From contig NZ_NPDM01000001.1 of assembly GCF_002812085.1 (NCBI RefSeq), positions 124,001 through 188,000 of the forward strand: 64,000 nucleotides of DNA, read 5' to 3'. Shown piece after piece: positions 1-10,100 of the stretch. Position 1 is the first letter of the stretch. Each line of letters starts with the position of its first letter. The DNA comes from Leptospira levettii. GTDB taxonomy: Bacteria; Spirochaetota; Leptospiria; Leptospirales; Leptospiraceae. The position numbers and the translations under genes are program-made. The notes beneath the pieces are model-generated. The model was not told the DNA's origin and did not search any database. It worked only from the letters and a program-made list of their open reading frames with translations.

Positions 1-1077
1 ACCACAGTCGATAGCCATCTCGGACTTCCCATCATCAATAAAAGCCTAGAGGAATTGGAAAAACTAGAACTAGTTCCGTTCAAACAATCCATCCAAGGTG
101 GGGCAGAAGCGGTGATGTCTGCTCATATCGTGTATCCCAAAATTGATCCTAATTTTCCCGCCACACTTTCAAAAACAATTCTAACAGATGTTTTACGGAA
201 ATCACTACAATTTGATGGGATTATTATTACAGATGCAATGGAGATGCATGCCATTTCCAAAAACTATGAAAAAGACAGACCTGGTGTTTTAACAATCCTT
301 GCTGGAGCCAATATCGTTTTACTGACAAGTTGGGGCGAAACTGCCAAAAAATTCAAAGCCCAATTGATGGATGCTTACAAAAAAGGAGAATTTCGTTTTG
401 TAGACAAAGAAGGAAAAGAACGTGACATCTTAAAAGAAGCTGTCCAAAAACAAATTCGCAAAAAATTGGAACTGGGTATCTATGATGCAAACTCCATCTT
501 ACCAACAGTATACGAGGAAAACCAAAAACAAAAAGAATTCCTTACGACTTGGGAAAAAGAAAGAAACGATCGTTACACAACACTCAGTAAATCACTTTTT
601 TTTGCAAAAGAAATCAATGAAGACTCAATCCGTGCCTATCCAAAAGCCGTAAAAACTGCCCAGATTTTACCAGAGCAAACTCTTTCCTTTGTGAAAAACC
701 AAAAACTCAAAGAAGTATTAAAATCGAAAAAAATCCAATCTGTTCCCCCAAAATCATTTGGAAGTTATGTGAAACAAAAAACATATACAACTTATTTATT
801 CGATTCCACTTCGGAACCTGAAATTCTTTATGTTGTGAGTCTTGCTAAAAAATTTCCAAACAAACGTTTCCTTGTCATGCATGGAGGGACACCCTTCATC
901 CAATTACCAGAAATGCAAAACGTAGAGTATCTATTGTCTTTTTCGTTAACTGTTGGTTCTTGGGAAGCACTTGGAGTGAAACTCACTTCAGGAAAAGAGA
1001 TTCCAAAAGTGGATTTGATTTTATTAACAAAGGAATTAAAGACACCTTCCAAAGGTGCCTTTCCTGAAAGTTTATAA
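1..1077 (+). CDS. Glycoside hydrolase family 3 protein, NagZ-like (3' part)
   Basis: The frame is open at the left edge, so the start and roughly the first half of the catalytic domain lie outside the window. The first codons read TTVDSHLGLP; family 3 N-acetylglucosaminidases have a conserved GDT...DSH loop whose His (here bases 16-18) is the general acid/base partner. About 70 residues later DGIIITDAMEM matches the nucleophile loop, with the Asp at 232-234. The segment between carries GGAEAVMSAHIVYP, typical of NagZ. The remaining ~280 residues form a C-terminal extension that minimal NagZ enzymes lack, so a larger exported GH3 enzyme is possible. Known family role: release of beta-linked GlcNAc in wall recycling. 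The substrate here is inferred. Confidence 0.85.
   Translation, partial: TTVDSHLGLPIINKSLEELEKLELVPFKQSIQGGAEAVMSAHIVYPKIDPNFPATLSKTILTDVLRKSLQFDGIIITDAMEMHAISKNYEKDRPGVLTILAGANIVLLTSWGETAKKFKAQLMDAYKKGEFRFVDKEGKERDILKEAVQKQIRKKLELGIYDANSILPTVYEENQKQKEFLTTWEKERNDRYTTLSKSLFFAKEINEDSIRAYPKAVKTAQILPEQTLSFVKNQKLKEVLKSKKIQSVPPKSFGSYVKQKTYTTYLFDSTSEPEILYVVSLAKKFPNKRFLVMHGGTPFIQLPEMQNVEYLLSFSLTVGSWEALGVKLTSGKEIPKVDLILLTKELKTPSKGAFPESL
1038..1062. terminator. Hairpin between convergent genes, possible bidirectional terminator
   Basis: Arms of 11 bases at 1038-1048 and 1052-1062 pair with a single mismatch around a 3-base loop. The hairpin lies inside the last codons of the glycosidase and just past the stop of the minus-strand gene that ends at 1085. 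Neither side has a long uninterrupted T tract (the minus strand continues TCTTTAATT), so termination is plausible but not certain. Confidence 0.4.
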
Positions 1078-1084
1078 GTTTAGA

Positions 1085-2227
1085 TTACGTTAAAACTTCT
1101 CTCACTCCACCACGTTTGCGGATTTCTTCATACAAAGATTTCCGCATGGTTTCATCTGCATCTACATATCGTAATAAGTATACATCTGATTTTTGTTTTG
1201 TGGGCATCATCTTTGCACGGATATGAAAGGTTGGTCCTTTATCAAAACTAAAACTGACTTCCCATAAATCTTGGTGTTTCCAAATTTCAGAGGAAATTCC
1301 CGAAGGAAAGGTAAATAAAATCCCTCTATCAGACAATCGTTCTGAAAGTGTGATGAATGGTTTTGCGGTTTCTTTGATTTCGAATTTTTTTTCGTTATTT
1401 TCTTTTTGGTCTTTGGCTATGCGTTTTAACACTTCTAATTGTTTATCAATGTTTTCTTCGCTGAGTAATAATTTATGTTTATCTAACTCTAAATCCTTTT
1501 TTTCTTCAGGAGGTGGCCAAGGAGAAACGGTAATCGACATTTTGTCCATTAACATCAAATGGGATTCCCCTTTTCTTTCGATTTTTCCATTAAAATGAAA
1601 AATGACTCCACTTTCATTTGTTTTGATCACTTTACCATCTAACAAATAACCACCACTGCTAGGACGGAATACATATAATTTTGCTTCTTTTCCAGGAACA
1701 AGTAAGTCCTTCGACAAACCCTTTGTGGACAAAAGTAATTCATCGGAAGTTTTTTGCATCACATAGGTGAGTTCTTCTCGTCCGTCTGCTTCAAGTGCTG
1801 CCACCTCACCAACGGTTAAATCGTTTAAGGATAAAATTTCTTTTTTGAATTCAACACCAGAACGAAAGAGTTTATCAAAAAGATTCACTTCCTTTTCAGT
1901 TGTATTTGCATTTGATTTTAGAAAATAACGATACAATGCATTTTTGAGTTTGTTCCTGTTTTCAGGGAGAAGGTAAATCTCTCGTTCATCATCATTCAAA
2001 TGGTCATAAAAACTATGTAGGATATTGAGTTCTACTTGGTTGCATTTTCTTGCAATGGCATACCTTTGGAATTCCACCCAGTGGTTTACCACACTTGTTT
2101 GTTTGTTTTGTAAGTAGTTCATGACCTTTACGTAAATAAAGGCTGCAACGCCCATGAGAAAAATGTAAAAGATGTAGATTGTATCAAATTTTGGAAAAAT
2201 CCAAACGACTTGTGCCATAAAATTCAT
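1085..2227 (-). CDS. Membrane-anchored PilZ-like (YcgR-type) protein, function unknown
   Basis: This 380-residue protein has one N-terminal membrane helix (about residues 15-35), followed by a mainly helical region to about 130. A beta-rich part follows (about 135-230) whose spacing resembles the PilZN domain of YcgR flagellar brakes. After a charged linker (about 245-300), a second beta part contains LSDRGILF, resembling the D/N-x-S-x-x-G strand of PilZ c-di-GMP receptors. I do not see the RxxxR motif that contacts c-di-GMP, so binding is doubtful. It stands alone, converging on the glycosidase with 7 bases between stops and diverging from murA. The PilZ assignment rests on pattern only. It could equally be a spirochete-specific membrane protein. 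Confidence 0.5.
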   Translation of the reverse strand: MNFMAQVVWIFPKFDTIYIFYIFLMGVAAFIYVKVMNYLQNKQTSVVNHWVEFQRYAIARKCNQVELNILHSFYDHLNDDEREIYLLPENRNKLKNALYRYFLKSNANTTEKEVNLFDKLFRSGVEFKKEILSLNDLTVGEVAALEADGREELTYVMQKTSDELLLSTKGLSKDLLVPGKEAKLYVFRPSSGGYLLDGKVIKTNESGVIFHFNGKIERKGESHLMLMDKMSITVSPWPPPEEKKDLELDKHKLLLSEENIDKQLEVLKRIAKDQKENNEKKFEIKETAKPFITLSERLSDRGILFTFPSGISSEIWKHQDLWEVSFSFDKGPTFHIRAKMMPTKQKSDVYLLRYVDADETMRKSLYEEIRKRGGVREVLT

Positions 2228-2271
2228 AAATTACTTTTCCTCATATCTCCGTTGTGTCGAATGGAAGCAAG

Positions 2272-3576
2272 GTGAGCTCTTCCTACTTTAAAATTATCGG
2301 CAAAAATCCACTCCACGGGACAATTGTTCCCCAAGGAAATAAAAACGAAGCACTTCCACTCCTAGGAGCTTTGCTCTTATGGGAAGGAGACGTGATTTTA
2401 GAAAACCTACCCGAAATTGCCGACGTCCAGAAGCTCATGGATGTTCTCCGCCACATTGGTGTGGAGATCACTTCCCTCGATACCAAAGGATCCTACCTCT
2501 TTCAGAAAAAAAATCCAGTGAAATCGGATTTACCTTATGAACTTTGTTCCCAACTCCGAGGGGCTGTGACTCTTGCAGGTCCTATCCTTGCCAGAACGGG
2601 GCGTGTATTTTTACCAAAACCTGGTGGAGACAAAATTGGTCGCCGCCGTATGGACACCCACCTCCTTGCGTTAGAAGCCCTTGGTGCGAAAATTGAAGTG
2701 TTTCCAGATGGTTATATGATCACAGCCGATCGATTGTTCGGGAAAGACATCCTGCTCGATGAAGCATCGGTGACCGCTACCGAAAATGCAGTGATGGCAG
2801 CCGTTTTTGCAGAAGGAACAACTACCATTCGAAATGCAGCTTCCGAACCACATGTACAAGGACTTTGCCGATTTTTACAAGCGGCAGGTGCCAAAATCGA
2901 AGGCATTGGGACAAACCACCTAACGATCACAGGTGTCACTTCTCTTTCTTCTCCCAGTGGTGGTTTAAGACACCGCATAGGATCGGATTATTTGGAAGTT
3001 GGATCCTTTATCAGTTTAGCAGCCGTAACTGGTGGGGAAATCCACATTACCGATGTTAATTTGGAAGACATTCGAATGATCCGAATGGTCTATTCCCGAC
3101 TTGGGATCGAAGTGCGACCAACAGAAACTGGTATCCTTGTCCCTTCCGACCAAAAAATGGAAATTATACCCGACTACCATGGTGCCACTCCCAAAATTGA
3201 TGATGCACCTTGGCCTGGATTCCCAGCTGATATGACATCCGTTGCGTTGGTGACTGCCACACAGTGTAAGGGAACTGTTCTCATCCATGAAAAACTCTTT
3301 GAATCTCGGCTCTTTTTTGTGGACAACATCATTGCGATGGGAGCCCAAATCATCCTATGTGACCCACACAGAGCCATTGTGATTGGTGCCAATCGATTGT
3401 ATGGACAACGAGTGGCAAGCCCAGACATACGTGCAGGAATGGCGATGATCATTGCTGCTCTTTGTGCGGAAGGCCAAAGTGAGATCCATAACATAGTCCA
3501 AATTGACAGAGGATTTGAGTCAATTGATACAAGGTTAAGGTCACTTGGGGCACAAATCGAAAGAATTCCAAGTTAA
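2272..3576 (+). CDS. murA: UDP-N-acetylglucosamine 1-carboxyvinyltransferase (MurA) with Asp in place of the active-site Cys
   Basis: MurA catalyses the first committed step of peptidoglycan synthesis, transferring enolpyruvate from PEP to UDP-GlcNAc in the cytoplasm. The N-terminal GNKNEAL motif, the PGFPADM loop with the general-base Asp, and the C-terminal DIRAGMA and IDRGFESID segments match the family, and the length (434 aa) is normal. The loop that reads GGCAIGARPVD in E. coli is [11 protein letters not shown] here, so the fosfomycin target Cys115 is Asp (bases 2629-2631). Arg120 is kept. I prefer GTG 2272, which has GGAAG four bases upstream and begins just before the conserved YFKIIG; GTG 2254 adds six residues but has no Shine-Dalgarno. 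The ferredoxin-like gene follows immediately. Confidence 0.95.
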   Translation: MSSSYFKIIGKNPLHGTIVPQGNKNEALPLLGALLLWEGDVILENLPEIADVQKLMDVLRHIGVEITSLDTKGSYLFQKKNPVKSDLPYELCSQLRGAVTLAGPILARTGRVFLPKPGGDKIGRRRMDTHLLALEALGAKIEVFPDGYMITADRLFGKDILLDEASVTATENAVMAAVFAEGTTTIRNAASEPHVQGLCRFLQAAGAKIEGIGTNHLTITGVTSLSSPSGGLRHRIGSDYLEVGSFISLAAVTGGEIHITDVNLEDIRMIRMVYSRLGIEVRPTETGILVPSDQKMEIIPDYHGATPKIDDAPWPGFPADMTSVALVTATQCKGTVLIHEKLFESRLFFVDNIIAMGAQIILCDPHRAIVIGANRLYGQRVASPDIRAGMAMIIAALCAEGQSEIHNIVQIDRGFESIDTRLRSLGAQIERIPS

Positions 3577-4263
3577 ATGAAACGTAAGGATCTTTTCCGA
3601 GAAGGATTTAAATCCGTTTTCCAATTCACCTTTACGAAAGCGGATGAAATTTCCGAAGCCATCAAAGAAGTTTGGCAGGAAGAAACAGACCAAATCCCTA
3701 AAAAAACACCCAAATCCGATCCAAAACAGAACGTCAAAAAAACAAAACAAAAGAGTAAGCCGACTCTTGTTCGGAAACGTAAGACAAAGATGTTCCAAAC
3801 TCTGTCTTTACCTCCAGGAGCATCAAAAGATTTTTTTTCTCTCTGTACAGGTTGTAACGAATGTATTTTTGCCTGTCCTTACGCCGTCTTATTCCCTGTT
3901 ACAGCAACAGATTCCGAAAAAACATATCCACATTTTGATCCAAATGCAAAAGCTTGTCACCTTTGTTCTGATTGGCCTTGTATCACTGCTTGTCCTGAAG
4001 ACGCATTATTACCGTACGAAGTGTCCGAAACGACGCCAAAGTTTGGTAAGGCGAAACTTTTAAAAGAATTTTGTATCAATGAAAAAACAGGGGAATCAAC
4101 CTGTAATGCTTGTTTTGTTACCTGCCCTATTGAAAAAACCGTTAAATTTAAAGGGAATTTACCAGTTTTTGCACAATCGAGTTGCACAGGATGTGGGTTA
4201 TGTGTAGAAACTTGTCCAAGTTTTCCAAAAGCAATTCAGATTAAGTTATTCAAAAGCGAATGA
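3577..4263 (+). CDS. Polyferredoxin-like 4Fe-4S protein, NapF/NapG-type
   Basis: The ATG directly follows the murA TAA, so the two are almost certainly co-transcribed. The 228-residue product begins with a lysine-rich stretch of about 80 residues without a signal peptide. Four cysteine groups follow: CTGCNECIFACP, CHLCSDWPCITACP, CNACFVTCP and CTGCGLCVETCP. Such CxxCxxCxxxCP sets bind [4Fe-4S] clusters; the second and third groups are irregular, as in NapF and NapG. It probably transfers electrons in the cytoplasm, but the partner oxidoreductase is not in the window. No nitrate reductase genes are nearby, so a Nap role should not be assumed. A link to MurA is positional only. Confidence 0.8.
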   Translation: MKRKDLFREGFKSVFQFTFTKADEISEAIKEVWQEETDQIPKKTPKSDPKQNVKKTKQKSKPTLVRKRKTKMFQTLSLPPGASKDFFSLCTGCNECIFACPYAVLFPVTATDSEKTYPHFDPNAKACHLCSDWPCITACPEDALLPYEVSETTPKFGKAKLLKEFCINEKTGESTCNACFVTCPIEKTVKFKGNLPVFAQSSCTGCGLCVETCPSFPKAIQIKLFKSE

Positions 4264-4335
4264 TCACCTATCAAACGTTTTAGAAAAAAAACTTCGCAAA
4301 ACATCAAAAAATTGTTATTCGGTAAAAAAAATATC

Positions 4336-4364
4336 TTGAATTTTTATGAAAGAAGAGAGATACT
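4336..4364 (+). promoter_or_regulatory. Sigma-70-type promoter of the small zinc-ribbon gene
   Basis: TTGAAT (4336-4341) and GATACT (4359-4364) are separated by 17 bases, close to the consensus. Transcription would start near 4371. The leader then holds AAGGG-ATTT-CCCTT (4376-4389), a short stem-loop close to the 5' end of the RNA, and an AAAGGA ribosome site before ATG 4433. Confidence 0.6.
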
Positions 4365-4432
4365 CTTGTTAGGGCAAGGGATTTCCCTTCGTCAAAAAAA
4401 ATATAAATTAAATTTAAAGGAAAAAGAAAGCT

Positions 4433-4747
4433 ATGGAACCACAAAAAGTAGGCCCAGGACAAATCGACAAAATCGCGGATGATCTTAAAAAAGACCCAGA
4501 GAAGTCGATTGGGAATTACCTTTTCAAAGGATTCAGAATTCAAATCTCCAAGTACAAAGCATCTGGAGCGGAGAGAGTTCAACAACTTTACAAAAGAAGA
4601 AGAGCACAAGGTCTATGCATCGTTTGTGGTACCAAAGTAACTCGTAAAAATCCGGTAACAGGAATTCTTTACAGACTTTGTGACACTCATAGAGCAGAAA
4701 TCGACCAAAAGAATAAAGAAAAAGCAAAAGCGAAAAAAGGAAAATAA
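4433..4747 (+). CDS. Small basic protein with a CxxC...CxxH zinc-ribbon
   Basis: I do not recognise a named family for this 104-residue protein. The middle and C-terminal half is strongly basic (KRRRAQG, and a lysine-rich tail) and contains CIVCGTKV followed 17 residues later by CDTHR, a likely CxxC...CxxH zinc site. That composition suggests nucleic-acid or ribosome association, which is inference. It has its own good promoter, a leader with a short hairpin, an AAAGGA ribosome site and a strong terminator directly behind it, so it is expressed as a single gene and perhaps at a high level. Neighbours (a ferredoxin and a lipoprotein) give no functional hint. Confidence 0.8.
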   Translation: MEPQKVGPGQIDKIADDLKKDPEKSIGNYLFKGFRIQISKYKASGAERVQQLYKRRRAQGLCIVCGTKVTRKNPVTGILYRLCDTHRAEIDQKNKEKAKAKKGK

Positions 4748-4774
4748 TTTCCTTTCCATTCACTTTTCGAACTG

Positions 4775-4800
4775 AAAGGGGACAATAGGTCCCCTTTTTT
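4775..4800 (+). terminator. Rho-independent terminator
   Basis: A perfect 9-base stem (AAAGGGGAC, 4775-4783, with GTCCCCTTT, 4789-4797) around a 5-base loop runs into six Ts. It lies 27 bases past the stop of the zinc-ribbon gene and is the clearest terminator in the window. Confidence 0.9.
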
Positions 4801-4837
4801 GTTTACAGAGACAAATCTTACCGTAACCTCATTTCCT

Positions 4838-5668
4838 ATGAAAACTCTCCTTCCTTTTCTCCTGCTTTCTGTTTTTGGTTGTTCCCAACTCATTTGGCGT
4901 GATGCACAATTGCCAGAAGAAATCTCACCTAGTAATGATCCGAATGTGAACCTGGTTTTAACAGTCGCTTACCAAGAGAAAGATTCTTGGAACCCTCTCA
5001 ATGGAACCACAGACAAACGTGATTACAAAAGTCATATCAAGTTGGTAACGAACGGTGTTACGGGAGGAAAAGTATTAAGGGAATGGGATTTACCATCGTG
5101 GGCGTTAGGGGATGGAATTTTTTACCATACAAAATCGAACACATTATTTGTGTTATATGGTAAAAATGACGAATATGGAACCCTTAACCAAACCCTTTCC
5201 ATTTACCCAGAAGTAGGTGGTGCATTTTCGTATCCCGCAACTCCAGAAAGGAAAATTATTTTCCAAATGGCTCCTTCCCCCAACGGAAATTTAGTGGCAC
5301 TCATCACAGCAAGTCCAACCAAAGAAGATGAATTCACAGAATTCGAATTGTCCATCCTGCAAACTGCTGACAAATCAGTGCAGTCCTACCCTCTCAGTTT
5401 CTGGACCGCATTACCTCTCTATGGGATTCGCTGGGCAGAAGATGGCAGCAAATTGTACGTTCGGACACCCGATCGTATCCTTGTTTGGACAGGCAAAGAC
5501 CTGACCGAAACAAAAACCTTCCCAGATTGTTTTACGGTCCCTACCAATTTTGGCAAGTGGGCATATGAATCAGCAGACCTTGCGGAAGGTGGAAACGTCA
5601 AACTTGGGAAAAAACTGCCCTCCCCCAAACTGATCTCCAACATGGACCAAATCAAACTCTGTCGTTAG
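4838..5668 (+). CDS. Putative lipoprotein with beta-propeller-like sequence
   Basis: The product has 276 residues. I start it at ATG 4838, which gives a compact signal peptide MKTLLPFLLLSVFGC with a spirochete-type lipobox (VFGC); the TTG at 4799 lies in the terminator tail. The mature part has WD/PD40-like strands such as SPNGNLVALI and WAEDGSKLYVRT spaced as in a propeller, suggesting a lipid-anchored propeller on the periplasmic or outer face. No catalytic motif is visible. It precedes fliI by 92 bases but resembles no flagellar protein I know. Function unknown. Confidence 0.75.
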   Translation: MKTLLPFLLLSVFGCSQLIWRDAQLPEEISPSNDPNVNLVLTVAYQEKDSWNPLNGTTDKRDYKSHIKLVTNGVTGGKVLREWDLPSWALGDGIFYHTKSNTLFVLYGKNDEYGTLNQTLSIYPEVGGAFSYPATPERKIIFQMAPSPNGNLVALITASPTKEDEFTEFELSILQTADKSVQSYPLSFWTALPLYGIRWAEDGSKLYVRTPDRILVWTGKDLTETKTFPDCFTVPTNFGKWAYESADLAEGGNVKLGKKLPSPKLISNMDQIKLCR

Positions 5669-5760
5669 AACGAAATAGGCCAGAGATTCCTACTTTGAGT
5701 TTCTGGCATCAATTCGCTTGATTTAATTATGTCTCATGATTGGATGAGTGAAAAGACCCC

Positions 5761-7125
5761 ATGATCGAGAAAAAATTCACAGAACAAATCGATGCCATTT
5801 CGAAATACCTGAATGTCGTCGAAAAAATCGAACCCATTCGCAAAAGTGGGGTCGTTGTATCTGTTGTGGGGAACGTCATCTATTCCCAAGGACCTCCCGA
5901 TTCTAAGGTTGGTGAAATTTTAGAAGTCGAACGTGGGTCAGACAAAGGATACCTAGCCTGTGTCCTTGTTGGATTTAAAGACCATCTATACACCTTAATG
6001 CCATTAGGTGATACTCAAGAAATATTCCCTCATGCCTTTGTATTTTCCTCTGGTAGACAAATCACTTTAAATGCAGGTCCAGAACTTTTAGGACGAGTTT
6101 TAAATGGTCTTGGGAAACCAATTGATAACAAAGGGATCCTCATCACAAAAGAAGAAAGAGCATCTGAACCAAGGTTCTTAAACCCACTTGATCGCCCTCC
6201 TATCTCTGAAATTTTAGAAACAGGGGTTCGTGCCATTGATGGAATGTTAACTGTTGGGCGTGGACAACGGATTGGAATTTTTTCAGGTTCTGGAGTTGGT
6301 AAATCCAGTTTACTTGGGATGATCGCCCGTTATACGAATGCAGATGTAAACGTGGTAGCACTCATTGGAGAAAGGGGACGCGAGGTAAATGAATTTTTAC
6401 ATGTAGAACTTGGGAAAGAAGCACTGGCAAGATCGGTTGTTTTTGTTGCGACTTCTGATTCTTCCAAGATGGAACAAGTGAGTTGTGCAAACCTAGCTTG
6501 TTCAGCGGCAGAATACTTTCGTGAAAAGGGAATGTCAGTCAATTTGTATATGGATTCCCTTACCAGGTATGCAGAAGCCCTAAGAGAATTATCCATTGGC
6601 GAACCAGTTGTCACAAAAGGATATGCATCCACTGTATTTACTAAAATGGCAAAACTAGTCGAACGTGCCGGAACCTCACATAACGGCGGTTCTATTACTG
6701 GTTTTTATACTGTATTAACTGATGCCGAAGATGATATGGATGATATTGTGGCGGACAAGGTTCGAGGATTTATTGATGGGCATATTGTATTAACAAGAAA
6801 ACTTGCCGAACAAAGCCATTACCCTGCGATTGATGTACCTTCTTCTCTTTCTCGATTGATGCAAAAAATTGTGAATGAAGATCACTATATGCGTGCCTCC
6901 ATTGTTCGGGAATTGATCTCCAAATACAAAAATTCTGAAGATATCATCTTACTCAATGCCTATGTGCGTGGTGCTGATGAAAAAATAGACATGGCAATTG
7001 ATAAAAAATCGCAAATTGATGACTATTTAAGACAACGAATTGAAGAAAAATCTTCTTACAACGAAGCGATCAAAAAACTGGAACTTATTTTACAATCATC
7101 ATCTCGCAATGACGATGAGTTTTAA
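5761..7125 (+). CDS. fliI: Flagellum-specific ATPase FliI
   Basis: FliI is the hexameric ATPase at the cytoplasmic face of the flagellar type III export gate, working with FliH and FliJ. The 454 residues match the usual length. Visible motifs are the Walker A GSGVGKSS (residues 176-183), the catalytic Glu segment GERGRE (203-208) and the Walker B LYMDSLTRY (262-270) with the family's SLTRYAEALRE continuation. The N-terminal beta-barrel region (about 25-95) is present. fliJ would normally follow directly; here it lies 3.2 kb downstream on the same strand behind an inverted kinase gene. fliH is not in the window, and the gene just upstream encodes an unrelated lipoprotein. Confidence 0.97.
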   Translation: MIEKKFTEQIDAISKYLNVVEKIEPIRKSGVVVSVVGNVIYSQGPPDSKVGEILEVERGSDKGYLACVLVGFKDHLYTLMPLGDTQEIFPHAFVFSSGRQITLNAGPELLGRVLNGLGKPIDNKGILITKEERASEPRFLNPLDRPPISEILETGVRAIDGMLTVGRGQRIGIFSGSGVGKSSLLGMIARYTNADVNVVALIGERGREVNEFLHVELGKEALARSVVFVATSDSSKMEQVSCANLACSAAEYFREKGMSVNLYMDSLTRYAEALRELSIGEPVVTKGYASTVFTKMAKLVERAGTSHNGGSITGFYTVLTDAEDDMDDIVADKVRGFIDGHIVLTRKLAEQSHYPAIDVPSSLSRLMQKIVNEDHYMRASIVRELISKYKNSEDIILLNAYVRGADEKIDMAIDKKSQIDDYLRQRIEEKSSYNEAIKKLELILQSSSRNDDEF

Positions 7126-7145
7126 TCCAATTAAATAGTCTTAAC

Positions 7146-10100
7146 TCATTCAATTTCTAAGATCACAAGGGTTACGTCATCATCTGGAGTTCTGTTCCCA
7201 GTAAACTCTTTGATTTTTTCGAGTAACAAACGTTTTGATTCTGTGACGGGATAACCACTATAACGGTGTGACATCGTTTCCCAATTTTCTTGGCCAATCA
7301 TTTCTTTTTGTGCGTTGGTAGCTTCCGTAATACCATCTGTATACAATACAATTCGATCACCTGATTGGATTTGGATGTGGTCTTCCTGAATATCAAGTTC
7401 TGGGATCCAACCAATGAGTTTTCCCTGTGGCATACTGAGTTTGGCTTTGTTTTCTCCTTTACGGTTGAGGATAAGAGGAGGGTGTCCACAACGAGCATGG
7501 ATCATTTGTTTGGTTTCCAAATTGATATAGACATACGATGCAGTCACAAATGCACCCTTCATCTTTCCTAAGAGCGTTGTATTGATTTGGTTCAATAGTT
7601 GTGAAGGTTCTTTGGCAAGTCTCACTTGTGTGGAAAATGCAATTTTTAACATCGCTGACACAAGGGCAGCGGGGATTCCATGCCCGGATACGTCTGCAAT
7701 GAGAACTCCCAATTCAGTTTCAGAGATCGCATGGAAATCAAAAAAATCTCCACCGATACTGTCCATTGGTTCATAATAAAACTCAGTTTTAATTCCAACT
7801 ACATTTGGTGCTTCTTCCGGTAGAATGGAATACTGAAGTTTTCGCGCCAAACCCAATTCGTTTTGGATGGCGATGAATTTGTTTTGTTCTTCTACTGCTT
7901 TTTTTAAAGTAATTAGATTTTTAGCACGAGAGATCAATTCACGTTTGTCAAATGGTTTTGCCAGATAATCATTCCCGCCTGCTTCCAAAGCAGCGATAAT
8001 GTCTGCAATTTGATTTTTGGCAGTTAAAAACAAGATGGGTAATTGGTATAAAGAATATGATTCTCGTAAAACAGCACAAACATCATACCCACTCATCCCA
8101 GGCATCATAATATCAAGCACCATAAGTTCAAATGGGCCTTCGTCTCTCACAAGACGAATCGCATCCACACCATTCGCAGCTTCACTTACATCACAGCCAA
8201 TGAGAGTTAAATGATTCTTTAGCACCTGACGGTTGATAGGTTCATCATCCACAACGATGACTTTTAATTTTTCACCCTCAAATTCTTCTTCTGTATCTTC
8301 AATTGGTTCAAAATCAAAATTGTCTCCACCAAACCACATCTCTGTTTTTTTCATAGGTGGTTTTTCGATCGGGATTTCCCCTTCTCGTGCTAACGGCAAT
8401 GAAAAAGAAAACACAGATCCTTCTGAAGGAATGGATTCTACCCAAATATTTCCTCCATGGAGTTCGACCAAACGTTTTGAAATGGCGAGTCCAAGCCCCG
8501 TCCCACCAAACTTACGTGTTGTGGAAGAATCCACTTGTTCAAAGGAACGAAAGATATCAGAAAACTTGTCTTTAGGAATTCCGATCCCAGTATCTCGGAT
8601 GGAAATCACTGCCATTTTATCTACGATTTCACAAGATACTTCAATCCTACCCTTTTCTGTGAACTTGATAGCATTTCCAATGATATTGAACAAAATCTGT
8701 TGGAGTCGTGCTTCATCACCAAGAATCGGTGGAAAATCAATAGGAACATTATTCCTAACGGTAAGATTTTTTGTTACATATAAAGGTCTTGAAATCACAA
8801 GGACAAAATCACAAATTTGGTGTAGGTCAATTGCCTTCAGATCCAAATCCAAATCGCGATTTTTCATTTTGGAAAAATCTAAAATGTCATCAACGAGGGA
8901 AGAGAGTCTTTTCCCAGAACTGACGATCATTCCCAAATTTTGTCTCTGTTCTTGGTTGAGTTTCCCACCGATTCCATCAAACATAGATTCGGCGATACCA
9001 ATAATCCCATTTAATGGTGTTTTTAGTTCATGGGATGTATTTGCCAAAAACTCATCTTTCAATTTATCCAAAGCCAATAATCGTTTCGATAAAGTTTCCA
9101 CTTCTGAAAATGCACGGCTAAATCTTCTAGATAGTGTAAGAGATTGAACTAGGATAAAAACGAAAATCCCAATGGGAATTGCTTCCACCGAATAAAAAAT
9201 TTGGTTTGCGTTTAACAAATCGACAAGAGCTGCAATCGCAACTGTACAGATTCCTACAAAAAACAAAAATCCACTTTCTTTTTTGTGGATGGCTGCCCGG
9301 AACACACCTTGTAGAATCATGAGGATCCCAAATAAAAATACAATCTGGTAATAACTGTTTAGTTCTGTATAAACTTGTGTTGGCAAAACAAACAAAAATG
9401 AAATAAACAAAAGTGTTGGGAAAAGAAGTAACCTGTGCATCCATTTCGGATAATAATCAGGATAAAACTCACGAAAAAATGCAAAGAACAAATAAGGTGA
9501 GATATAAAACGTAAAGTATTCAATTCGTAAACATACATTCCAACTTAAAATAGGTGATAGTTCATTGAAGACAAATCGTTCACCTGTGAATAAAGTCCGA
9601 AGTGCTAATAGTAATGCGGCAAACCCAAATAATAAATTCCCTTTGTCCGTGCGTCGAAAGTAAAACAATCCAAAATGATACAATGCAATGATAAATACAG
9701 ATCCAGCCAAAAACAGTGAAGAGGCAAGGTCAGTTTCACTTTCCCTGTACAACTGGTTCCACTCACCGATGTAAGGTGGTTCCCATAACCCACCCTTAGC
9801 ATGATGGAAATTAGAAATTTCAATGAGTAACTCGTTTGGGCCATCCTTCCATGGTAAAGGATACAATTGGAATTGGTAAGAAGGGTCAGACTTGTCTCGT
9901 GTTTTTCCGACAACACCGGAAGAACCAAGTTGTTTGCCGTTCCAAATCACACGAGAGGCAGTTGCCACATCCAAAATTTTGATTCCAAACACTTCCTCAT
10001 TTGCCAAATAACTTGGCTTTTGCAAAACGAGGCGGTAGGTCCCATACCCTTCTCCTGAGCCGAGGACGGAGTTCCAAATCCCTGGAACTGTTAACATTTG

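Noticed and set aside
5733..5748. Short hairpin CTCAT-N6-ATGAG before fliI
   Set aside because: A five-base stem in AT-rich DNA is expected by chance, and it has no T tract or obvious overlap with a promoter.
8233..9147. Long open frame (304 codons) on the + strand within the kinase-phosphatase gene
   Set aside because: It lies wholly antisense to a gene with clear domain motifs, is Ser/Pro-rich as expected of an antisense shadow, and has no ribosome site.
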